From contig NZ_JALJVY010000012.1 of the NCBI RefSeq assembly GCF_024168485.1, positions 1-64,000 on the forward strand: a DNA stretch of 64,000 nt. The letters run 5' to 3'. Positions 58,276-64,000 of the stretch are shown here, in pieces. Each line of letters starts with the position of its first letter. Within the stretch, counting starts at the first letter, position 1. A program made the position numbers and the translations under genes. The notes below the pieces were generated by a model. That model saw only the letters and a program-made list of their open reading frames with translations. It did no database searches and was not told where the DNA came from. The DNA is from Sphingobium sp. OAS761 (GTDB lineage Bacteria > Pseudomonadota > Alphaproteobacteria > Sphingomonadales > Sphingomonadaceae).

Positions 58276-60396
58276 ATGACACCCGCCCAAGTCAAAGCGA
58301 AGATATGGATGGGCGCCGTCAAGGGCGCGGTGCTGCCGTTCGCCACGCTGATGGTCGTCCTGTTCATGATGGTGCCGGTTCCGGCGGTGATGCTCGATAT
58401 CGGCTTCATCACCAACATCATGATCTCGCTCGCCGTGCTCATGGTCGCGCTCAATGCGGCCAAGCCGCTCGATTTCTCCAGCTTTCCCACCGTTCTGCTG
58501 TTCGCGACATTGCTGCGGCTTGCGCTCAACGTCGCGTCGACCCGCGTCGTGCTGGTCCAGGGACATGAAGGCGCCGATGCGGCGGGGCAGGTGATCGAGG
58601 CGTTCGGCCATTTCCTGATCGGCGGCGACTATGTCGTGGGCATCTTCGTTTTCGCCATCCTGATGATCATCAACCTGGTCGTCATCACCAAGGGCGCGGG
58701 CCGCGTGTCGGAAGTGTCCGCGCGCTTCACCCTGGATGCGCTGCCCGGCAAGCAGATGGCTATCGACGCCGACCTGAACGCCGGCCTGCTGACCCCCGAG
58801 GAAGCCAAGATCCGGCGCCAGGAAGTCGCGACCGAGGCCGATTTCTACGGTTCCATGGACGGTGCCAGCAAGTTCGTGAAGGGCGACGCGGTCGCTGGCA
58901 TCCTGATCCTGGCGATCAACATCATCGGCGGCATCATCCTGGGTGTGGTCAGCCACGGTCTCAGCATCGGCGACGCCGCCCAGACATACGTCATGCTGGC
59001 GATCGGCGACGCGCTGGTCGCGCAGATCCCGGCGCTGCTGCTTTCGATCGCGGCCGCGTCCATCGTCACCCGCGTCAAGAGCGAGCAGGACCTGTCGGCG
59101 CAGGTCGCCGGCCAGTTCGGCACCGGCAAGGCATGGGTCCCCGTCGCGGCGATCCTGGGCTTTCTGGGCATATTGCCGGGCATGCCGCACATGATCATCC
59201 TGCCCGCGGCCGCGGTCGCCGGCGGCATCGCCTGGCAGTTGCGCCAGGCCAGCCAGAAAAAGGCCGCCGAACCCGCGCCGCCGCCGCCCGCGCCCAATCC
59301 CGCGCTGATCGAATGGGACGACGTGTCGGACGGCGCGATCCTGGGCCTGGAAATCGGCTATGGCATCATCGGCCTGGTGGACGAGCGCAAGGGCGCGCCG
59401 CTGATGGCCCGCATCACCGGCATCCGCCGCCAGTTGTCGAAGGAACTGGGCTTTGTCGTGCCGATGGTCCGGGTAAAGGACAATCTGGCGCTGGAACCCA
59501 ACCAGTATCGCATCACCATCGCCGGTGTCGTCGTGGGCGAGGACGAGATCTGGCCCGACGACCTTCTGGCGCTCGACAGCGGCGCGCTGGAAGGCACGGT
59601 GGACGGTCGTCCGGCCAAGGATCCGACCTTCGGCCTGGACGCCGTGTGGATTTCCCCGGCCCGCCGCAGCGAAGCCGTGGTCGCTGGCTATACCGTGGTC
59701 GATCCGCCGACGGTGGTCGCGACCCATCTTAACCAGTTGATCGCGATGAATGCGTCAGAAATGTTCGGTCTGGACGAAACGCGCAAGCTGCTCGACAATC
59801 TGAAGGACGCTGCCCCCCAGTTGGTGGAGGGCCTCACGCCGGGCCTGCTCAGCCTGACCCAGATCAGCGCGCTGTGCCGCGCCCTGCTGGCCGAGGGCAT
59901 CGCGCTCAAGGATTTCCGCCGCATCTGCGAGGCGATGGTCGACGCCGCACGGCCCGACATGACGCACGAACAGCTTGTGGAGGCGGTCCGCCAGCGGATC
60001 GGCGCACTCATCATCCAGGGGCTGGTGCCGGTGAAGATGCCGCTGCCCGTCATCACGCTGGACGGCGACCTGGAGGCGATGCTGGCGCAGGCCATGCGCG
60101 TCGCGGGCGACGCCAAGCATCCGATCGAACCCAGCTTGGCCAACCGCATCGTCGAGTCGGTGGTGCAGGCCGCCCGGCCGATACTGGGCCAGGCGCGCAA
60201 TTTCGCCATCGTCACCTCGCCGGTGGCGCGGCGCGCGCTGGCGCGCCTTTTCAAGCCGCACCTGCCCGAAACGCCGGTGCTGTCCTTCCTCGAAATTCCG
60301 GACGGTAAGGGAGTGGAAGTAGTTGCGGTGGTAGGGGGCGAAAAGCGTCCCGCTCCCCGCCACGATCCGCTGCCGCAGCGGGAACGGGTCGCCTGA
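58276..60396 (+). CDS. flhA: flagellar export gate protein FlhA
   Basis: The 706-residue protein has an N-terminal membrane half (about 8 helices to residue 320) with the FlhA signature R-L-A-L-N-V-A-S-T-R and F-T-L-D-A-L-P-G-K-Q-M-A-I-D-A-D-L-N-A-G, and a cytoplasmic half that docks chaperone-substrate complexes. It forms the nonameric ring of the type III export gate. It is 9 bp after the transglycosylase gene. flhB and other export genes are not in the window. Confidence 0.97.
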   Translation: MTPAQVKAKIWMGAVKGAVLPFATLMVVLFMMVPVPAVMLDIGFITNIMISLAVLMVALNAAKPLDFSSFPTVLLFATLLRLALNVASTRVVLVQGHEGADAAGQVIEAFGHFLIGGDYVVGIFVFAILMIINLVVITKGAGRVSEVSARFTLDALPGKQMAIDADLNAGLLTPEEAKIRRQEVATEADFYGSMDGASKFVKGDAVAGILILAINIIGGIILGVVSHGLSIGDAAQTYVMLAIGDALVAQIPALLLSIAAASIVTRVKSEQDLSAQVAGQFGTGKAWVPVAAILGFLGILPGMPHMIILPAAAVAGGIAWQLRQASQKKAAEPAPPPPAPNPALIEWDDVSDGAILGLEIGYGIIGLVDERKGAPLMARITGIRRQLSKELGFVVPMVRVKDNLALEPNQYRITIAGVVVGEDEIWPDDLLALDSGALEGTVDGRPAKDPTFGLDAVWISPARRSEAVVAGYTVVDPPTVVATHLNQLIAMNASEMFGLDETRKLLDNLKDAAPQLVEGLTPGLLSLTQISALCRALLAEGIALKDFRRICEAMVDAARPDMTHEQLVEAVRQRIGALIIQGLVPVKMPLPVITLDGDLEAMLAQAMRVAGDAKHPIEPSLANRIVESVVQAARPILGQARNFAIVTSPVARRALARLFKPHLPETPVLSFLEIPDGKGVEVVAVVGGEKRPAPRHDPLPQRERVA

Positions 60397-60410
60397 GGAG
60401 AGGCTGAGCC

Positions 60411-61142
60411 ATGTATATGAACAAGATAAAGGCAGGCGCGGACACCTATGCGCGGCCTGGCCAGAACAGCCCGGAACGGCTGGCCCGCCAATATATGCCG
60501 CTGGTGCGCAAGATCGCGTGGCACGTGCACGGGCGCGTTTCCACCGCGATCGAGGTGGAGGACCTGCTTCAGATCGGCATGGTCGCGCTGGTAGAGGCGG
60601 CCAACGGGTTCGAGGACAGGGGGCTGGGCTTCGCCGCCTATGCGCAGATGCGCGTGCGCGGCGCGATGATCGACCATCTGCGGCGCCAGGCGACGCTCTG
60701 CCGGTCCGCCATGGCCAAGCGCAAGGAACTGGGCGCCGTGCGCAGCCGGTTGGAACAGCGGCTTGGCCGCTTGCCGAGTGAGGCGGAAATGTCGGCCGAA
60801 ATGAAGCTGGACCCCGCCGACTATCGCGAGTTCGCCGACAGCGTCGAGATGGTGCAGCATACCAGCATGGATGAAGTCTATTCCGACCAGTCGATGTGGT
60901 TCGCCGACGTGGAGGATCGCGCCGATCAGGTGATGGAGCGCGAATCGCTTAAGAAGGCACTGGCCGCCTGCATCGGCGAATTGCCCGAGCGCGAGGCGCT
61001 GGTCCTGCAACTCTATTTCGTCGAGGAACTCAATCTGGAGGAAATCGGCCAAACGCTCGACATCGGCGCGGCCCGGGTCTGCCAGATAAAGAAATCCGCG
61101 CTCGACAAGCTACGCGTGAAGCTGCGCGACTGGGACGATTAA
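60411..61142 (+). CDS. fliA: RNA polymerase sigma-28 factor FliA
   Basis: The 243-residue sigma factor has region 2 (Y-M-P-L-V-R-K-I-A, D-L-L-Q-I-G-M-V-A-L-V-E-A, F-A-A-Y-A-Q-M-R-V-R-G-A-M-I-D) and region 4 (L-P-E-R-E-A-L-V-L-Q-L-Y-F-V-E-E-L-N-L-E-E-I-G), lacking region 1, as in FliA. It transcribes late flagellar genes and is inhibited by FlgM (56717). It follows flhA by 14 bp and is convergent with opgH. Confidence 0.95.
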   Translation: MYMNKIKAGADTYARPGQNSPERLARQYMPLVRKIAWHVHGRVSTAIEVEDLLQIGMVALVEAANGFEDRGLGFAAYAQMRVRGAMIDHLRRQATLCRSAMAKRKELGAVRSRLEQRLGRLPSEAEMSAEMKLDPADYREFADSVEMVQHTSMDEVYSDQSMWFADVEDRADQVMERESLKKALAACIGELPEREALVLQLYFVEELNLEEIGQTLDIGAARVCQIKKSALDKLRVKLRDWDD

Positions 61143-61154
61143 GCGCCGCGGCCT

Positions 61155-63035
61155 TCAGCCGTCGTTCGCCGCAATCGGTCCAACCGGCCGGTCGTCCGTG
61201 GTCGGCCAGCGAAACCGCAGCGGCCGGTAATTCTGTGCACGCCACCAGGGCAAGGCTACCTGGAACAGCCCGCGCCTCTCGGCCCATCGGCCCAGATCCT
61301 TGCGCGCCGTCAGCGCCGCCAGCGCTGGCGCGGCAAACAGACCTGACACCACCGGCAGCGTCCAGCCCAAGGCACCGGCCCTGACCGCCAGCAGGGTCAG
61401 TCCCGCACCCAGCAGCAAATGCCATTTGAACAGCCAGATCGCGCTGCCGATGGCCATGCCGTCGCGGTCGCGCGTCTGTCCGTTCCAGCTGCTCTTGCGG
61501 CCCATCAATATGCCGAACAGGTTGATCGTCTGCGTCAGCATGGCCACAGGGGCCATCAGGATCGACAACAAGATGTCGGCAAGGACGCCCCGGGTCATGC
61601 GGGCGGCGCCGCCGAACCCGATCCGTCGCGCGGGTTCCGCCATCGCCCACAGGATCGACAATATCTTTGGGCCGAACAGCAGCAGCGCGGTGATGCCCAG
61701 CAGCGCGCCGGAAGGGAGCACCGCCGCCGCCGGCCACAGGCCGCTCGCCGCACCGCCCAGCACTACCAGTATCAGCGCCAGCCACATGGGCGACGTACAA
61801 TAGGCGCTTGCCCCGACCAGCAACTGGAACCGGCTGACCGGATGCAGGCCCGCGATCCGGAACAGCAAGGGCACATGCTGGATATTGCCCTGGCACCAGC
61901 GACGGTCGCGGGTGAACAGGTCGGGCATGGACGGCGGAAATTCCTCGAAACTGTCGTCGGCCGTCACCATGTGCACGTCCCACCCGCGCCGCCGCAGCAG
62001 CGCCGCCTCCAGCATGTCGTGGCTCATGATATGGCCGCCGAACGGCGCCCGGCCTGGCAGTTCGGGCAGGCCGCAGCTCGCCGCGAAAGCGCGCACGCGC
62101 ACGATGGCGTTATGGCCCCAGAACATGCCTTCCGATCCCGCCCACCAGATCATGCCGGCGGCCGAGATCGGTCCGAACAGGCGGCTGGCGAATTGCTGCC
62201 ATCGCGCGAACAGCGTCGCCGCGCCCATGACGGTCGGTACCGTCTGGATCAGCCCGACATGCGGATGTCGTTCGATGTCCGCGGCCAGCCGCGCCATGGT
62301 CTGGCCGCTCATGATGCTGTCTGCGTCCAGGACGATCATATGATCATAGCCGCCGCCGAAACGGGTGACCCATTCGGCGATATTGCCCGGTTTGCGCCCG
62401 ATGTTGAGCGCACGGCGGCGATAATGGATCGGCCGCGAAAAGGACGTCCGCAAATCCTGATAGAGCCGCCGTTCGGTTTCGCCATTGTCGGCGTTGCTGT
62501 CGGACAGGATGAAAAATTCGAATCGCTCGCGCCCCATGACCTGCGCCAGCGACCGTTCCATGATCGACAGACGGCCCAGCACGCCCATGAAATCCTCGTT
62601 GCAGACCGGCAGCAATATGGCCGTCGTCCCGCGCAACGGTTCGCTGGGATGCAGGGGGCGGGGGGTTACGCTGCGTCCCTTGCCCACGGTCAGCAGCAGG
62701 AAGCCGATCGTCGCGGTCACGAAACCGAACGCGATCCAGGCGAACAGCGAAATGAAGAGCGCGAGATATACGCCCTCGATGGGGGAGATGCCGTCCAGCC
62801 CGATCGAGCGGCGCATCTCGTGCGCTGCGAGGGCGGCGGGAATGAGGGCGAGCAGCACGACCAGCAAGCGGCGCGCCCACAGGTCGATGCTCAGCCGCCG
62901 GTGGCCGATCGGGGGCAGCGCGTCGAAATCCTGTTCCGGCATCGCCAGCGGCCGTTCTGCGGGAACATGCTCGAACGCACGGGCAAGGGGCTTGCCCGTG
63001 CCGGCCTGACCCGCCGGCGTATGTCCTTGGCTCAT
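61155..63035 (-). CDS. opgH: glucans biosynthesis glucosyltransferase OpgH (MdoH)
   Basis: The 626-residue inner-membrane family 2 glycosyltransferase polymerises the backbone of osmoregulated periplasmic glucans. It has an N-terminal helix pair, a cytoplasmic catalytic domain (L-L-P-V-C-N-E-D, S-D-S-N-A-D, L-D-A-D-S-I-M, R-R-W-C-Q-G-N, i.e. QxxRW-like) and several C-terminal helices. GGAGG precedes ATG 63035 closely; a GTG at 63050 is an alternative start. It follows opgG. Confidence 0.94.
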   Translation of the reverse strand: MSQGHTPAGQAGTGKPLARAFEHVPAERPLAMPEQDFDALPPIGHRRLSIDLWARRLLVVLLALIPAALAAHEMRRSIGLDGISPIEGVYLALFISLFAWIAFGFVTATIGFLLLTVGKGRSVTPRPLHPSEPLRGTTAILLPVCNEDFMGVLGRLSIMERSLAQVMGRERFEFFILSDSNADNGETERRLYQDLRTSFSRPIHYRRRALNIGRKPGNIAEWVTRFGGGYDHMIVLDADSIMSGQTMARLAADIERHPHVGLIQTVPTVMGAATLFARWQQFASRLFGPISAAGMIWWAGSEGMFWGHNAIVRVRAFAASCGLPELPGRAPFGGHIMSHDMLEAALLRRRGWDVHMVTADDSFEEFPPSMPDLFTRDRRWCQGNIQHVPLLFRIAGLHPVSRFQLLVGASAYCTSPMWLALILVVLGGAASGLWPAAAVLPSGALLGITALLLFGPKILSILWAMAEPARRIGFGGAARMTRGVLADILLSILMAPVAMLTQTINLFGILMGRKSSWNGQTRDRDGMAIGSAIWLFKWHLLLGAGLTLLAVRAGALGWTLPVVSGLFAAPALAALTARKDLGRWAERRGLFQVALPWWRAQNYRPLRFRWPTTDDRPVGPIAANDG

Positions 63036-63099
63036 GACCTCCGGCCCCACATTTGCTTGATCCAGGTGAAGGAACCGCCGCCGCCGCGATCGGTTCCGG

Positions 63100-64000
63100 T
63101 CACGCGCCCACAGGATAGTGCAGATATTCGCTTATTGCACGACCGTCAGCCCGCAACTGCATCCGCAGATCGGCCGGGCCGGTGCCCGAACGCCGCAGAT
63201 CGATGACTGCACGGTACCGTCCGTCGATGCCGAGCACCGGATAGCCCGCCGCCTTGACCAAGGTGCCCTGGCCGATATCGGTCCAGAGTTGCGGCTTCGT
63301 GTCGGCCGGGACGGGTGTGAAATCGACGACGATGCGATCGATGGCGGGTTCCTGCCCCCGGCCCAGCCAGACATTGTCGACCATCGCCAGCCCGTCCGAC
63401 GCGGGCGCGCGGGCGGCCGACCAGTCTAGCCGGTAGGCGACGTCGATCCTTCGTCCCGGAGCCGGCGGCCGGGCCGGGGTCCAATAGGCAGCGATATTGT
63501 CGGTATATTCGCTGTCGGTGGGGAAGGCATAGAGCCGGACCTCGCCGGCGCCCAACCCGGACGCGGGCGCGGCCCATAGCGAAGGGCGGCGGTCGTAGAA
63601 CACGCCGTCGTCCTGATAATGGTCGAAATCGCGGTCGCGCTGGAGCAGGCCGAACCCCCTGGGGTCACGCTCGGCAAAGGCGCTGACGAGCGGCGTCGAC
63701 GGGTTGACGAGTGGCCTCGCATGGACGGTGCCGTCCGCGCCGGCGATGGAGAGCAGGTCGGAATCGTGAATTTCCGGGCGCCAGTCCGTTCCCCTGCCGC
63801 GATTGGCCTGATCGTACCAGAACATGCTGGTCATCGGCATCAGGCCCAGTTCGGCTATGGCGCGACGGGGGAACAGTGCGGCGGTGACGTCCTGCCGCAC
63901 GCCCTGCGGTCCCAGGCTGTTTTCGAAGCGGAAGGCACCGGTGATCGACGCGCCGTCCAGCAGCGCATGGACGGTCAGGCTGTTCGCGCCGGTCCGTTCG
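63100..64000 (-). CDS. opgG: glucans biosynthesis protein OpgG (MdoG), 3' part
   Basis: The visible 299 codons (stop at 63100) continue without interruption to the right edge, so the 5' end is outside the window. The sequence matches the periplasmic OpgG/MdoG family: M-T-S-M-F-W-Y-D-Q-A-N-R-G, R-P-E-I-H-D-S-D-L-L, F-A-E-R-D-P-R-G-F-G-L-L-Q-R-D-R-D-F-D-H-Y-Q-D and R-R-P-S-L-W. OpgG works on the glucan backbone made by OpgH, adding or shaping branches. The 64-bp gap to opgH supports one operon. Confidence 0.94.
   Translation of the reverse strand, partial: ERTGANSLTVHALLDGASITGAFRFENSLGPQGVRQDVTAALFPRRAIAELGLMPMTSMFWYDQANRGRGTDWRPEIHDSDLLSIAGADGTVHARPLVNPSTPLVSAFAERDPRGFGLLQRDRDFDHYQDDGVFYDRRPSLWAAPASGLGAGEVRLYAFPTDSEYTDNIAAYWTPARPPAPGRRIDVAYRLDWSAARAPASDGLAMVDNVWLGRGQEPAIDRIVVDFTPVPADTKPQLWTDIGQGTLVKAAGYPVLGIDGRYRAVIDLRRSGTGPADLRMQLRADGRAISEYLHYPVGA

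Noticed and set aside
57754..59727. A 657-codon minus-strand open frame opposite the transglycosylase and flhA
   Set aside because: The low-complexity D/H/R/Q-rich translation and full overlap with flhA point to a shadow frame.
1..64000. tRNA or rRNA genes, CRISPR arrays and insertion sequences
   Set aside because: I saw no cloverleaf-like genes, regular direct repeats with spacers, transposase genes or terminal inverted repeats.

Overview
The window looks like a chromosomal segment of a high-GC alphaproteobacterium, most likely a sphingomonad (Sphingomonadales). The basis is gene content and order (a coaBC-ubiB-ubiE / mutM-rpsT-dnaA block, a NasS-NasT nitrate locus, sphingomonad-type DUF proteins) and a GC content that hand counts put in the mid to high 60s percent. 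I cannot name the genus. I see no tRNA, rRNA, CRISPR array, insertion sequence or phage gene.

Layout. 1-6.2 kb: DUF898 and M48 protease pair, a DsrE-like/ThiF-MoeB pair, dut and coaBC. 5.7-6.65 kb: two small genes of clearly lower GC inserted beside the ubi genes. 6.65-12 kb: ubiB, ubiE, mutM, rpsT and dnaA. 12-26 kb: housekeeping genes, namely a secreted cyclophilin, a dicarboxylate symporter, the divergent LppC/rsmI-yraN block, gshB, DedA, xerC, a GT-C-like membrane protein, an MBL hydrolase, and a nadA-DUF2254-nadC-RNase T2 cluster. 26-31 kb: DUF4112, an orphan solute-binding lipoprotein, an OprP-type porin and rplJ-rplL. 31.5-37.4 kb: an assimilatory nitrate locus nasT-nasS-[leader]-nirD-nasA-cobA. 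37.4-44.3 kb: a LacI regulator, small proteins, argG, and an EF-hand protein next to a two-component system. 44.3-61.1 kb: a flagellar cluster with motB, motA, flgL, flgK, flgJ, flgI, flgH, flgG, flgF, flgE, flgD, flgC and flgB on the minus strand, and a small second stator-like pair, flgA, flgM, flgN, a muramidase, flhA and fliA on the plus strand. 61.2-64 kb: opgH and a 3' portion of opgG, which runs off the right edge.

The clearest regulatory signals are as follows. (1) The nirD leader carries two hairpins with six-base loops having A at position 1 and G at position 4. The second hairpin is mutually exclusive with an intrinsic terminator, which is the target expected for the ANTAR protein NasT encoded just upstream. 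(2) Four exact TGGCAC-N5-TTGC (sigma-54) promoter matches sit only in front of flagellar genes (flgB, flgG, flgA, and the muramidase-flhA-fliA unit).

The main oddities are: a nitrate operon with nirD and cobA but no nirB and no transporter; a miniature MotA/MotB-like pair inside the flagellar cluster; a FlgH without a lipobox cysteine; a short FlgE; rplJL separated from both rplKA and rpoBC; and a low-GC two-gene insertion beside ubiB.
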